Assembly (NCBI RefSeq): GCF_020360975.1
Contig: NW_025408669.1
Span: 4,836,001-4,900,000, forward strand
Source of the DNA: Hirsutella rhossiliensis
Taxonomy: Eukaryota; Ascomycota; Sordariomycetes; Hypocreales; Ophiocordycipitaceae
DNA length: 64,000 bases
Reading direction: 5' to 3'
Positions 41,459-53,198 of the stretch are shown here, piece by piece. How positions within the stretch are numbered: position 1 is the stretch's first letter; each line of letters opens with the position of its first letter. A program made the translations under genes and the position numbers. The notes below the pieces were generated by a model. That model searched no databases. It saw nothing but the letters and a program-made list of their open reading frames with translations, and was not told the origin of the DNA.

Positions 41459-42967
41459 CTACTTGGTGTACTCCTTGACGTGGAAGCTCTTGGACTTGAC
41501 AAATTGCTCAAAGCCGAAGCGGCCCAGCGTCTGGCCCTTGCCCGAGTTCTTGTACCCGGTCCACGCAAGATCCTGTCGCGTGTCAGCGCAAAAGCAAGCC
41601 CAGGTCGGGTCGGGAATGCATACCGGACTCGGGTAGTCGCATCGGTTGACAAAGACCGTCCCTGCCTCGACCTCCTCGGCCAGTCGGTATCCTCGCTCGG
41701 TATCCTTGGTCCAGATGCTGGCCGTCAGTCCAAATTCGCTATCATTCATCAACCGGACTGCCTCGTCATCGCCCTTGACCCGCATGACTGGAATCACAGG
41801 GCCAAACGTCTCCTGCGTCATGACAAGCATCTTGTGATCGACGCCCGTGAGCAGCGTGGGTTTCACAAAGTTGCCCTTTGCGGGCGCGTCGTTGAAGCTC
41901 TCATTTTCCGGCGTCGCATCCTTGGCCCCCTTGTCCAAGGCGTCCTTGACGTGCGCCTCAATCGTCTCCTTGGAACGCTTGGAAATGACGGGTCCAACGT
42001 GCGTGGCCTTGTCAAACGGGTCGCCCAGCTTGTAGTCCTTGAGCACCTTTTGGACCGCCTCGACAAAGGCGTCGTGGATGCTGTCATCGACGTAGACGCG
42101 CTCCACCGAGCAGCAGCTCTGGCCCGAGTTGAAGACGGCACCGTCTACAAGCTCCTCGGCGGCCCAGGCCACGTCGACATCGCCCCTCACGTAGGCCGGA
42201 TCCTTGCCGCCCAGCTCCAGCCCGACGTTTACGATGCGGTCGGCGGCCGCTTTCTGCACCGCCAGCCCACCGGCCACGGAGCCGGTAAAGCACACGAGGG
42301 CGACCCGGGGATCCCGCACAATCGTCTCCATGATGGTGGGTGAGCCGCAGTGAAAGTACTGCAGGACGCCCTCGGGCAAGCCGGCAGCAGAGAAGATTTC
42401 GGCCACGCGCTCGACGACGGTGGGGGTCTGGGGCGACGGCTTGAGAATGACCGTGTTGCCAGACAGGATGGCGGGGATGAGGGAGTTGACGAGAATCAAG
42501 TAGGGATACTGAGACAGGGATTAGACGTCGCGCCTGGCGGTGGCGAGGGGGCTGCGACTCACGTTCCACGCAAACAGGACGAGGACAGGACCGACGGGCA
42601 CCTTGCGAATGAAGCGCTTGAAACCCTTTTCAGGCTCTCCGTCCGTGTCCCTGAGGGCCTCGTCGCTAATCTTGAGCATGTACTCACCGCGCTTGACCGC
42701 GGTGGCCACCTCGGTCGCGGCAAAGGCAATGGGCCGGCCCATCTGGACCGTCAATTCCTCGGCCAGCTCGCCCTGGCGGTCCGAGAGGCCCTTGAGAAAC
42801 TTCCTGACGACATCCTGTCGCTCGCGCAGAGTCGTCTTGCGGAAGCTCTGGAAAGCCTCGGTGGCGACCTTGGGCAGCAGCTCCAAGTCGGCCTGCGAGA
42901 CGCCGTTGCGGGTGAGGATGGCCTCGTTGGTGGTTGGGGAGATGGTGGTGATGACCTCGACAGACAT
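41459..42967 (-). CDS. NAD(P)-dependent aldehyde dehydrogenase
   Basis: Oxidises an aldehyde to its acid; substrate not predictable, though the short cytosolic-type length and sequence suggest a general or semialdehyde dehydrogenase. Exons on the minus strand are 42967-42563, 42508-41624 and 41572-41459 (introns 54 and 51 bp), 467 residues. No targeting signal. Cofactor-site features are VLVLFAWNYPYL, KPSPQTP and FTGSVAGG. The general base is Glu233 in GLELGGKDP and the nucleophile Cys267 in NSGQSCCSVERVYV. The C-terminal exon (DLAWTGYKNSGKGQTLGRFG) holds the conserved K-x-SG-x-G region. Head-to-head with ESF2 (630 bp). Confidence 0.92.
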
Positions 42968-43597
42968 GGCGGGCGACGGCTGAGCTCTGGTGAAGAGTTG
43001 TATAGTCTGTGGCCGTTGGAGGCGGACGTGGGCTGGGCAGGATGAGAGGTTTGGAGCAAGGTGGGCGAGATGGAGGGAGCTTGGCCTCGTTGCGTCCTAT
43101 CAGGGCACCTGCCCCGCGGCCCCTTGCTGCGTTCCCGGAACCAGGCGGCTCCATCAAAGACGCCGCGCCGAGCGAGTATCGGCTACGCAAGGCCCCGGTG
43201 GATGCGGGTACCGGCTTAGCAGAAGCATTAGCCGCCAGCCGCGCAACGGCGCACCGAGGAGGAAGTGGTTTGTGGGCCGCCATCGCAAACGGAGCTCTCG
43301 AACAGGGGTCATTCCAAAGCAACCCTCGGACGCGTGGCCCTGAGAGATTGGGACCCCTCCGAGACTCTGAAGACTCTCAGCTGTCAGAAAAGGAGCTCTC
43401 ATCAGAAGTTCGGGGTTTTCAAGATGTGTGCCCGTCTTCGCCAGGCTTCGAGTACCTCAACTTACTGTACGCGACCCCTCCAAAGATTAAGTGGGGCCGG
43501 GTCTTCTTATCGATATGATTCGACTTTTCCCCAATCTCGATTCCTCCGCTCATCTCTTCCCAGACTTACGCGCAAGAGTCCCAGCCGCCGCCGCACC
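42968..43597. promoter_or_regulatory. Divergent promoter between the ALDH gene and ESF2
   Basis: 630 bp between start codons. A reading frame continuous with ESF2 extends upstream from 43598 to 43265 with other Met codons, but the acidic start MAPPERNEFLDASDSEGD at 43598 is the family-like one. No specific sites called. Confidence 0.5.
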
Positions 43598-44566
43598 ATG
43601 GCACCCCCAGAGCGAAACGAGTTCCTCGATGCGTCTGACAGCGAGGGCGACCATGTCGACGACTACAACTCGGACGATGACATGGCCAAGGGCGGCCACA
43701 GAGCCAGCAAACGGCGCAAAGTCGACAGCCGCCGACGTGGCGACGAGGCTAGCGACGCAGAGAGTGATAATTCCAGTGACCACGAAAAGGACGACGAAAA
43801 GGCTCCTGAAGGAAGCGGCAGAGAAGACGATAAAGAAGAGGCGCCAAAAGACAACGGCACGGCCAAGGCGAAGCAATCCAAACCAAAGCTGGAAACCGAG
43901 CTTCCAGACATCACCAGGCCCTTGACCAAAAAGAACCTCGTCGCCTCTGAAAAGGCGATTAAAAAGTCTGGAGTCGTATTCCTCTCCAGGATACCGCCGT
44001 TTATGAAACCCGCCAAGCTGCGCTCCCTCCTCGAGCCGTACGGGACCATCAACCGCATATTCCTCGCCCCCGAGGATCCCGTCGCGCACACCCGCCGGGT
44101 GCGGGCCGGCGGAAACAAGAAGCGCCTCTACACAGAGGGATGGGTCGAGTTTGTCAGGAAAAGGGACGCCAAGGCCGTCTGCGAGCTGCTCAACGCGCAC
44201 ATCATTGGCGGCAAAAAAGGCAACTACTACCACGACGACATCTGGAACCTCTTGTACCTCAAGGGCTTCAAGTGGCACCACCTGACGGAGCAGATTGCCT
44301 CAGAGAATGCCGAGAGGACAAGTCGCATGAGGGCCGAGATTAGCAAGGCCACCAAGGAAAACAAGGAGTTTGTGAGGAACGTGGAGCGGGCCAAGATGCT
44401 CGACGGCATGCAAGCCAAGGCCAAGAAGAGGAAGGCCGACGACGACAAGGCCGTCGCGCCGGCAGAGCGGGCCCGGACCTTTAAGCAGGTGCCGCAGATT
44501 AGGAAGATGACGGATGCTGAGGAGCAGCCCGAGCAGGTCACCCGAGTGCTGAGCAGGATTTTCTAG
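43598..44566 (+). CDS. esf2: Pre-rRNA processing protein Esf2 (ABT1 type)
   Basis: Component of the small-subunit processome in the nucleolus; it stimulates the helicase Dbp8 during 18S rRNA maturation. Single exon, 322 residues. An acidic, low-complexity N-terminus (about 1-110) carries a nuclear signal ASKRRKVDSRRR. The RRM-like domain (about 128-235) includes VVFLSRIPPFMKPAKLRSLL, GTINRIFLAPED, YTEGWVEFVRKRDAK and the family block GNYYHDDIWNLLYLKGFKWH. The C-terminal helix is charged (KENKEFVRNVERAKML). Length and layout match orthologues. Confidence 0.95.
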   Translation: MAPPERNEFLDASDSEGDHVDDYNSDDDMAKGGHRASKRRKVDSRRRGDEASDAESDNSSDHEKDDEKAPEGSGREDDKEEAPKDNGTAKAKQSKPKLETELPDITRPLTKKNLVASEKAIKKSGVVFLSRIPPFMKPAKLRSLLEPYGTINRIFLAPEDPVAHTRRVRAGGNKKRLYTEGWVEFVRKRDAKAVCELLNAHIIGGKKGNYYHDDIWNLLYLKGFKWHHLTEQIASENAERTSRMRAEISKATKENKEFVRNVERAKMLDGMQAKAKKRKADDDKAVAPAERARTFKQVPQIRKMTDAEEQPEQVTRVLSRIF

Positions 44567-45011
44567 GTCGGCGTTGATTCGGCGCATGCAAGCGGCACGG
44601 TGTTTGGGATTGGACATTGGAACAGCTTCAGGCTTCTGTAGAGTGCAGATTTTATATTCAAAACTGACCATGCTCACTTCCATGTGGAAGAATCTCGAGC
44701 CAAGGTGCCGCGCTGCGTCTCTGCTCCAGCCCGAGAATAATTAAATAATTAAATACAGTACAGTGCTGTACATAGGGCCTCGCTCGGCCTGTAATTACTG
44801 TACCGCAGCGCAACAACCTACCGCCCCACCAGCCTAGGCCCTCCAGAGCCCCCCCCCGCTGTGGCGGCCGGCCGATAAGGTGCTTGGGACTGCTTATCAA
44901 GCAGCGGGGCAAACATTTTTCTGTCCCTCAGTTTCGCTCGCTCTGCATTCGCGCCTCAACCATCTACATCAAATCCCCTCATCGCATCTCCATCCTTGAT
45001 CGTCCAACACC
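44567..45011. other. Intergenic, ESF2 3' flank and NMD3 promoter
   Basis: Short AT-rich stretch AATAATTAAATAATTAAATA (44736-44755) next to the near-palindrome GTACAGTGCTGTAC (44759-44772). No gene. Confidence 0.5.
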
Positions 45012-46621
45012 ATGTCCATGGACATCGACGAGGCCCCCGTGGCCATGGGCGGTGGCCCGCAACAGACGGGCGCAACGTGCGTCGCCCAACCCATTCCCCG
45101 CCAGGCTCTTTACCCGCTGACATCTTCCCCGTCTCCAGAATCCTCTGCTGCAACTGCGGCGCCCCCATTGACGGGACCACGGCCACCGGCGCCCTGTGCT
45201 TCGCCTGCGTCAAGCTCACCGTCGACATCTCCCAGGGCGTCCAGCGCGAAGCCACGCTCAACTTTTGCCGCGACTGCGACCGGTGGCTGATGCCCCCGAC
45301 AAGCTGGGTCGTGGCCATGCCCGAGTCACGCGAACTGCTGGCCCTGTGTCTCAAGAAACTCCGCGGCCTCAACAAGGTCCGCGTCGTCGATGCGAGCTTC
45401 ATCTGGACAGAACCCCACTCGCGCCGGATAAAGGTCAAGCTCACCATCCAAGACTCGGTCCAGGAAGGCGTCCTCCTCCAGCAGAGCTTCGAGGTCATCT
45501 ACGTCGTGGCCACGCAGCAGTGCCCAGAGTGCGCAAAGTCGTACACGGCCAACGTCTGGAGGGCCTGCGTCCAGGTCCGGCAAAAGGTCCTTCACAAGCG
45601 CACCTTTCTCTTCCTCGAGCAGCTAATGATGAAGCACGGCGCTCACCGGGACACCCTCAATATCAGGGAAGCCAAGGACGGCATCGACTTTTTCTTTTCC
45701 CAGAGGAACCAGGCCGAGAAATTCATCGACTTCCTCAACTCGGTGGTGCCCGTAAAAGTCAAGGCCTCTCAGGAGCTGATTTCGCAGGATGTCCACACGT
45801 CAAAAAAGTCGTTCAAGTTTTCCTATTCCGCCGAGCTGGTGCCGATATGCAGAGACGACCTCGTTGCCATGCCCATCAAGCTGGCCAAGCAATATGGAAA
45901 CATCTCGCCACTGGTCCTGTGTCACAAGATCGGCACCTCGGTGTACCTGCTTGACCCCCAAACGCTGCAGACTGCGGATATCAGCGCACCCATCTACTGG
46001 CGCGCCCCTTTCGCGTCTCTGGCCGATGCCCGGGAATTGATCGAGTTCGTTGTCATGGACATCGAGCAGACGCCTACCCGGAGAGGGAAATGGGTGCTTT
46101 CCGAGGCCACGGTTGCTCGCGCATCCGACCTCGCCGTCAACGACAAGACGTACTTTACCAGGACGCACCTCGGCCACTACCTGCAGCCCGGCGACTCGGC
46201 CATGGGATACTTGCTGACGGGGACAATGTTCAACAATCCCGACTTTGAGGCGATTGAGGAGTCCAACACGTACTCGTCGACGATACCGGATGTCGTCTTG
46301 GTCAAGAAGCATTACCCCCACCGCCGGAGGAATCGCCGCCGCAACTGGAAGCTTAAGCGCTTGGACAAGGACGAGGGCGAGCTTCTGCCCAAGAAGGCGG
46401 ACCAGGAACGCATGGATCGCGAGTACGAGCTGTTCCTGCAGGACGTTGAGGAGGACGAGGAGCTGCGTGCAGCTCTGGCGCTGTACAAGAACGAAAAGAA
46501 GCGGGCCGACGAGGAGATGAGCGTGGCGGAGACGGAGGATGATGGAGATGACGGGGTGCCGCGGGTGAATATGGAGGAGCTGCTGGATGATTTCGAGGAG
46601 CTCACGATGCATGATACATAG
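45012..46621 (+). CDS. nmd3: 60S ribosomal export adaptor Nmd3
   Basis: Binds the nascent 60S subunit and recruits the exportin Crm1. Exons are 45012-45076 and 45139-46621 (62-bp intron, phase 2), 515 residues. Zinc-binding Cys pairs in the N-terminal domain are CCNCG (about 25-29), CFAC, CRDC and CPEC. The eIF5A-like and SH3-like middle part includes FFFSQRNQAEKFIDFLNSVV and GTSVYLLDPQTLQ. The basic patch RRRNRRRNWKLKRL is a nuclear signal, and the acidic C-terminus with Leu-rich segments (MEELLDDFEELTM) fits the nuclear export signal. Joining the exons gives GATILCCNCGAPID. Confidence 0.96.
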
Positions 46622-46755
46622 CTGGTTGATGCGTCGTTTCCATCATTCTGTTCGACCTTGGCTCCGTTCTGTGCATTGCGAATGGTTCGTGGCATGGAGG
46701 TCCAGGTGCGTGAAGCATGTCTTGGCTACCTACGCCCGCGCAAGGAGGCGGCGCT

Positions 46756-48002
46756 TTATAAAAAGGATGGTATCGTGTCCGGGGACAGTTTTCTGGGGGG
46801 ATCTCTGTCGTCGTTCTTGCGCAGCTGGGCCCTCGACTTTGCCCGCCGCATCCTCCGCCGGTTGATGCTAAACGGGTCATCGTCATCCGTCGCGTCCTCG
46901 TCGCTGCCGCCCGCATGCCGCCCCTCGAGATCCACCCTGCCACGCCTGTCTCGCGCGCTGTCTCGGGTGCGGTCCCGCGTGACGATGTCTCGCACGCCGT
47001 TACCCCGCGAAGGGGCGTCAACGTGGAATGTAGCCTGGTCTGCTACCGTGGCGGGTAGATTGCGCCGACTTGGCGGAGGAAGAGGGGATGCATTGGAATT
47101 CTGAGTCTGTCGTCGGGGGGTCGACCGGGCGGCGGCGGCGGCGACGGTGGGCTGCTGGTAGCCGGCAGCGGCGCGGGTTGTCGGGTGAGTCGCGGGTGCG
47201 CAGGACGATGATATGCAGCGAGCCTCGCCGCGGGGGGTCTCCATCAGGCCCTGGAGGGTGGTGCCGACCCACGGCGCATCATCATCGCCATCGCCATCGC
47301 CATCGCCATCGGCCGCCTGTCGGGCCCGCCGCGGCGTCAGGACCTTGCGCTGGCGAGCGGCGCGCTTGAAGGCGGCGTCGCGCAGGCGCGCCGTGGCGGT
47401 CTGGGGCCCGACGACGGGGCGCTCGATGGCGCGGATGGTGAGGGCGTGCTGGCTCTTGGCGCGGGCCTTGAGGCGGTTGTACTCTGCGCGGTGGAGGTGC
47501 GTGGTGAAGCGCTGCGCCGTGTGCAGGAATTCGTCCTCGACCATGCGGTAGCGGTCGTCGGAGGGGATCATGGGCCTGCGGATCAAAAGCAAGGCATGAG
47601 CGACTGCACCAGACCTCCGATCGTCAAGGTGAAGGGGGGAGAACGAGGACGGGATACAGACTGCTCCGGTGGCGGCTCTGGCGGCGGCGACGTCGAGGGG
47701 CTGCGAAGAAGTTCAAACAGGCCTGCTGCTGTCCCCGGCCCCGAGGCGTCAGCCCTTTTCTCTCACGAGCAACGAAGTACTGGGGCTACTGCTTCATCCC
47801 ATCGCCATCACAGGGAGGGCGTCTCACCTGGAGAGCCGTGGACGCGACGTCGCTGCGGCGTGGGCGAGGCGCGAGGTGGCGGCGTGCTCGCGGGGAGGCT
47901 TGGCTGTTCTGGAGACGCGACGGGGCTGTCGGGCCTGGGCTTGGCCGAGGGCTTGGGCGATGGGCTGCTTTGCTTTTGCTTCCAGGGCAGCCGGCGCGCC
48001 AT
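46756..48002 (-). CDS. Arg-rich, largely disordered protein of unknown function; splice structure unresolved
   Basis: Exon 1 is 48002 to about 47828 (MARRLPWKQKQSSPSPKPSA, Pro/Ser/Lys-rich), ending at a good GTGAGA donor. The main exon ends at 46756 and includes a structured-looking segment MIPSDDRYRMVEDEFLHTAQ then RFTTHLHRAEYNRLKARAK, followed by basic, low-complexity sequence and a KLSPDTIPSFL terminus. Between 47827 and about 47580 I could not find a single intron that keeps frame. A model with an extra small exon (from CAG at about 47702, phase 1 in and phase 2 out) is consistent but its peptide is unconvincing. A (GATGGC)n run encodes an Asp-Gly repeat (about 47283-47312). Function unknown. 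Confidence 0.55.
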
Positions 48003-49456
48003 GGTGGCGAGGGCGGAGGAGGAGGAGCAGCAGGTGCGCGGGCGGGTGCGATGGTGGGAGCAGGAGCGGGAGCGAGGAATTGAGGTTGTGGAAATGGATA
48101 GGGCTGCGAGGGAGGTTCGCGATAGAGAATACCGAATGTGAGCGTGCACGACAGGTGGATGAGCAAGTACCTTGGAGTGCCAATTGCGGATTGGGTGACG
48201 GCCACCCTGCACTCGTACAACATCGCGTGTCGCAAACTCAAAGCAATCGTGGCACACGACAGTCGCGTACAGAAACGACGGGAAAATGGCGGCCGGAGAT
48301 TTCTGTTACAAGTCTCCCGGGCTCGAGGCATGCCCACGATGCAAAGGTGGAGGGGGTACAGGGTAGGCAGTCTGCCTCATGCACCAGAACATACCGTCTC
48401 TTCTCCCCCTCGAGGCTCCGAGGAGTTCAACTTGCAATTGAAAAATGAAGGAGCACGTCACTGGGGATGTCCAGTGCCGATGACGTGGTATCGCCCGCCC
48501 AACGGGATGCGTCCCTCGGCTCAGCCGCGCCGACTGTTGGTGCCGGACGGACGACGCCGCCGGGCTCCTGCAGGCACCTGATTTTCCGTCCAATCATGGC
48601 TCCCCGGCGCCGGAGCCGGCACATTCCCGCCGCCCGGGCAAGCCGTCCCAGTGGACCCGCGTCGCTTTCCGAGAGCTTCGGTCCCGGAGAAGACAGACTT
48701 GAATGCCGCCTCCGACGTCGGTTTCTCACGGCGACGCCTTGTCCATTGAAGCTCCAAATCGAGCATACCTGTCCTCTGGCACAGAAATTGCCCGACGTCA
48801 TGTTGACATTTGCCGTGTTGGACTGTCTGCGGTTGCCCTGGTGTTGCCCCCCCCCTGGCAAGTCTTTCATCAACCAAGTTTAGAAATCAATCACCCGAGC
48901 CCTGCTATAGCGACAATCTAAGTTACCCGCGTCTTCCCATCCCGAGGAGAGCAGGAGCGAGATATTGGCCGGCTTACTCGTTTCTTCACCGCACACGCCG
49001 TCGCTCTCCTGAACGAAAACGCCACCGTTTCTTCACATGGTTGACTCTACTATTCTTGATGAACGAGGTGGGTAGATGCTGCCATGCTGTTACGAGTGTT
49101 TCTACTTCCCTTGGCTGTGTCGCTCTACCTCGAGGCACCCCCTTGGTCTCGTCTCTGGTCTTGTCTTGGCATACCCCACAGCTTCCCCTTCAACGTACGA
49201 CGTGCGACAAGAAGCGTGGCTCGGGTGCTTGAGGGCAACTGCAGCGCACATGATGCAAAGATTCGATATCGGGATAGATGGCGTCGTCGGCCAAGGGTCC
49301 AAATGTCCGCACCCGCGCCTCAATTCGCTCAAATAACGACGCATTTCCGAGCCTTCAGCAGGAGGTTGCAACAATCCGGCCCGCCAGTGTTAAATCCGGC
49401 CCTTCTGGTCCTCACGGCTGTATAGGCGGCGGCGCCCACTTAGTCTAGCCTCCCAC
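48003..49456. other. Gene-poor region, nothing recognised
   Basis: About 1.45 kb upstream of the Arg-rich gene. Frames up to 148 codons occur on both strands but overlap one another and lack any motif. No gene supported. Confidence 0.5.
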
Positions 49457-49945
49457 TCAACGACTCCTCCAAGGCCCGACGAAGCCGCCTTGAGCTGGCC
49501 TGACTCGAATTGGGTAGTTGCGATGCCCGCGTAGCCGGCTGTGGCGGCTGTGACTGTGATGCCGGATGTGGCGGCTGTGACTGTGATGTGACTGTGATCT
49601 GACTGTAATGCCGGTTGTGATGTCGGCTGTGATGCCGGCTGTGATGCCCCTCGCCGTGAGGAGTTTGGTGTAAGTAACTCGGTTTTTACGGGGCCGGCCG
49701 CGTGTAACTATAACAACGTCGGGGTCGCAGATTTAAAGCATCGGCTCCTCGAGGTCCTTAGAGTAGTCGTTAGGTAGTGGCTAAATCTACCTAAAATGGG
49801 GGGTGTCTTTACCAACAGCTTCTTAAGCCACTGGATATCATGCAAGCACATTACGCTTTTCTAGCATTAGCCCGGCTTAAAGGCACTGAAGGATCGTGTA
49901 GGCACAAGACAGGCCAAGCTGGGTTGTAAGTCGCCCGGTGCAAGG
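49457..49945 (-). pseudogene. Mutated transposase-like fragment, possibly C-terminal part of a MULE element
   Basis: On the minus strand one frame reads TTQLGLSC then YTILQCL, PLPNDYSKDLEEPML and DPDVVIVTRGRPRKN, ending in a repetitive ITAGITADITTGIT tail and TGA at 49457. It is interrupted by six stops (three TAA, two TAG, one TGA), each one transition from a sense codon (CAA, CAG, CGA or TGG). The order G-L-x-C ... ILQCL ... followed by an RGRPRKN AT-hook-like patch resembles the zinc-finger and tail of fungal Mutator-like transposases, but the homology call is from memory. No terminal repeats were found, so only a fragment remains. Confidence 0.5.
49520..49650 (-). repeat. Degenerate short tandem repeats (GGCTGTGATGCC / GTGACTGTGAT types)
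   Basis: About ten imperfect 9-12-bp units are visible. In the transposase-like frame they encode the repetitive tail. Confidence 0.7.
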
Positions 49946-51472
49946 CCGCAATGGCTGTAGCTCCCGCGTTTGGTCAGGGCATCGCGGCGCTGGTGATAGC
50001 TTCAAATTTGGGGTGCATGTGTATGGGCGGGTGCAGGCGCGGGTGCCGGCATTTGGGCGGTACCGCTAAGTACCTGCCATGCGGGCGCGGTACAAATGGG
50101 CGGGGCGGGCTGGTGTTAATAATAGTACGTATACTAAAAATGGGAATTTTGTACGAATAGCGATGTGTTTGTGTACAAATAGTAATACTCGACATAAAGG
50201 GCAGGTGTGCCGGTCCTCGGCACTTGCAACATTACAGTTCAGTAGGCCACGGCTCGTCGGTCGCGGACACGGCCACAAGGGCCCGCAGGCTTGTCTGAGT
50301 CCGGCGCTGGGGGCTGTAATTAGCACTACACCACTGTGCCAAGTTACGCCTGTTTCGCTTGTGTCTTCGATCGTATGTAAGAACAAAGGCGGCATGGTTT
50401 GGCCGCTGCCTTGCCAGAGGGAGTTAGTGGTGACGGCCTGCCGAGAGACCCCTCCCCCCCCCGCAATTTAAGGGCGCATAACTACTCCGTATGCTGGGCG
50501 CACGTCTACAAGTAGGCTATAAGCAAGTCCTCGCTACTTGAACGTGCGACAAAGCGATGACGTCATTCCCGGCCCGCGCATCGCCCTGGTTCTCCCTCTT
50601 TCTCTCAAGAAACTGCGAAACATGCTGGAGTGCAGCTTGGAAAATAATGCATTTGCATTGGGCGCAGCCAAGGGCGATTGAGCGATTCCTACTGCTTCAT
50701 GTGATGGAAGCATGTCTGGGGATTCCTTGTACCCAGAACCTCTCGCCCTGTAGCCCCCATGGCGCAGTCTCTAGCAAACCCCAGCGCCACTCTTCCGCCA
50801 CGTGAGCGCCCGTCGAGCCAAAAACGTGGTGGCTTGACTGACTGACATTGTCCTTGTCCCAACTCCTTTGTATGCAGCGAAAGACTGCTTCTCCCTCCCA
50901 CAAGCGTCTGACGCCTCTTCGGACTGCCTCCGCATAGCCAGGGACGCTTTTCCCAAAAGAAAAGAAAAGAGGAGCCTCGCATGCAAATCATCCACCCCTC
51001 CACTGGAAAAAGTCTCCTGGGGAGAAAGATTGGGGGTCCGCGTGGAGCAACGGCCACGGCGCTTCCGCCGAGGCTCACCGCCCAACAACCTCCACCGCCT
51101 CTGGCTCTCCGGAGCGAAGCAGCTGGCGACGAGCCATGGCGACGAGCCTTTCTCTACCACCCATGCTGATGGGTCGGGCGGACCGAGGAGGGGGCCGTTG
51201 GCTGGGTGTTGCCTGCCCTTCTCCGCATGGTCAGACTCAGACCCGTTGGACGGCATGACAGGCCGGCAAATCTGTCCGAACGCCCGCACGTTTCTTTTTC
51301 CCGATGCCATGTCTCTTTCTATAAATCAAAGCCGGTAGACGACGACGCAAGGGAGTCTCAGTCCCCTCATACTGTATGTCTCTCTCTCTGGGTCTTGAAC
51401 AACTGAGTCGATATCAAAAAGCCCAGCCGCCTCTCCTGGTTGTCAGCCTGCTCCCAGACAAGCCTCGCAGCC
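49946..51472. other. Gene-poor region with mosaic base composition
   Basis: GC-rich G-run sequence (50025-50115) abuts AT-richer sequence (50118-50200), with abrupt changes suggesting old insertions. No frame or terminal repeat could be recognised. 50900-51470 is presumably the carboxylesterase promoter. Confidence 0.45.
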
Positions 51473-53198
51473 ATGACGCCCGCCGTCTACCTCGCCCTCG
51501 CCCTCCTCGCCCTCCTACCCCAGGCCGCTGGCCAGCCGCTGGCCAGCCCCGGCGGCGGCGGCAACAGCCCTGCAGAGGCGAGCCGGCCCACGGTGACGCT
51601 CGAGGCAGGCCGCGTCGCCGGCACCGCGTCGCCCGCCGCCGTCAACCGCTTTCTCGGCGTGCCCTTTGCCGCGCCCCCCGTCCGCTTCGACCCGCCCCGG
51701 CCCGCACCGCAGTGGCAGGGCATCTACGACGCCTCGCGGCCCAAGCCCGCCTGCGTCCAAAAGTTTAACTACCCGGATGATGTCCGCAACCGCGCCATCC
51801 GGTGGTTCAGCACCCCGGGCCCCCCCGCCGGCGAGAGCGAGGACTGCCTGTACCTCGACGTCTTCGTGCCCGCCGGCGCCGCCGAGGGCTCCAAGGCCGT
51901 CATGTTTTGGCTCTTTGGCGGCGCCTTCTCCTTTGGTACGGGCTCGCTGCCTTTGTATGACGGTGCGAGCTTTGCCGAGAACCAGGACGTCATCGTCGTT
52001 TCGCCAAACTACCGCACAAACGTCTTTGGCTTCCCCGGCTCGCCCGAGAAGCCCCAGTCCGAGCAGAACCTCGGGTGGGTTTACCGTCCTTGTCTTTCTC
52101 CCCCTGTTTTTTTATTTTCTTTATAAAAAAAAACCGGTGTCAGGACTAACACTCACCATCAGATTCCTCGACCAGCGCATGGCCCTAGAATGGGTGCAGC
52201 GCAACATCCGCGCCTTTGGAGGTGACCCCAAGCGCGTGACACTCTTTGGCGAGAGCGCTGGCGCCGGTAGCGTCGACGTGCTCGTCACCAACCCGCCCGA
52301 GCCCGTACCCTTTGCCGGCGCCATCATGCAGTCAGGCCAGGGCTCCATCGCCACGCCCAACCGCAAATCGGCCGACTCGTGGCAGAAGCTGGTCAAGGCC
52401 GCCGGCTGCGACATCCCCGGCGGCGCCCTCGCCTGCGTCCGCGCCCTGCCCGCCTCTCGCCTCAAGGACATTGTCGAGCGCCAGGCCCTGACCTTTGCTC
52501 CCATCTACGACGGCGGCGCCACCTACAGGGGCTCCGGCCGCCAGGACCGCCGCCGCTCCACCCCGGCCGCCCCCGGCCGCATCGCCCGCGTGCCCATCCT
52601 CATCGGCAGCAACGCCGACGAGGGCGGCGTCTTTGTCTACGGCCAGACCGACATCCAGGGCTTCCTCGCCAAGCTGCTGCCCGCGAACTCGACAAAGCTC
52701 ATCAGCACCCTGCTCGGCACCTACCGGCCCGACGGCGGCCTCGGCCCCGTCAACAGGCAGCTCGCCGCCATCCTCGGCGACTTCAACTTTGGCTGCCCCG
52801 CAAAAGTCGTCGCCGAGGAGAGCGCCGCCGTCGGCATCCCCTCGTGGCGCTATTACTTTAACGCAACCTTCTCCAACACGCAAATATTCCCCGGAAGCGG
52901 AGCATACCACTCTGCCGAGATTTCGCTCGTCCACGGCACCTACCCGCGCGCCGGCGCAACCCCCTACCAGGCCGAGGTCAGCAGGGCCATGCAAAAGGCC
53001 TGGGCCGACTTCGCCAGGGACCCGGCCCGCGGTCCCGGCTGGCGGTCCGCCCTGGAGGTCGCCGTCTTCGGCGCCGGCGTCCGCCCCGGCGGCGACGACG
53101 GCACCGGCCAGCCCGCCATGGCCCTCGAGAACCCCGCCCGCATCGACCGCATGTGCTTCCTCTACAAGAGCATCTACGACGCAGCCACCTTGACGTGA
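51473..53198 (+). CDS. Secreted type-B carboxylesterase/lipase
   Basis: Alpha/beta hydrolase that cleaves carboxylic esters outside the cell or in the secretory pathway; natural substrate unknown. Exons are 51473-52074 and 52163-53198 (88-bp intron with CTAAC branch), 545 residues. The signal peptide is about 1-20 ([15 protein letters not shown]). The conserved blocks are [25 protein letters not shown], the oxyanion region FWLFGGAF, and the nucleophile elbow GESAGAG with Ser232. The acid Glu354 is in SNADEGGVF and His450 in GAYHSAEI, giving a complete catalytic triad. Joining the exons restores [17 protein letters not shown]. The frame is GC-rich and ends AATLT. No clustering with biosynthetic genes is seen. 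Confidence 0.93.

Noticed and set aside
40673..42343. 556-codon plus-strand frame
   Set aside because: Mostly antisense to aldehyde dehydrogenase and otherwise intergenic; no motif.
51666..53198. 510-codon frame overlapping the carboxylesterase
   Set aside because: Its 5' part is a wrong-frame reading of exon 1; only the part after 52163 is real and belongs to exon 2 of the spliced gene.
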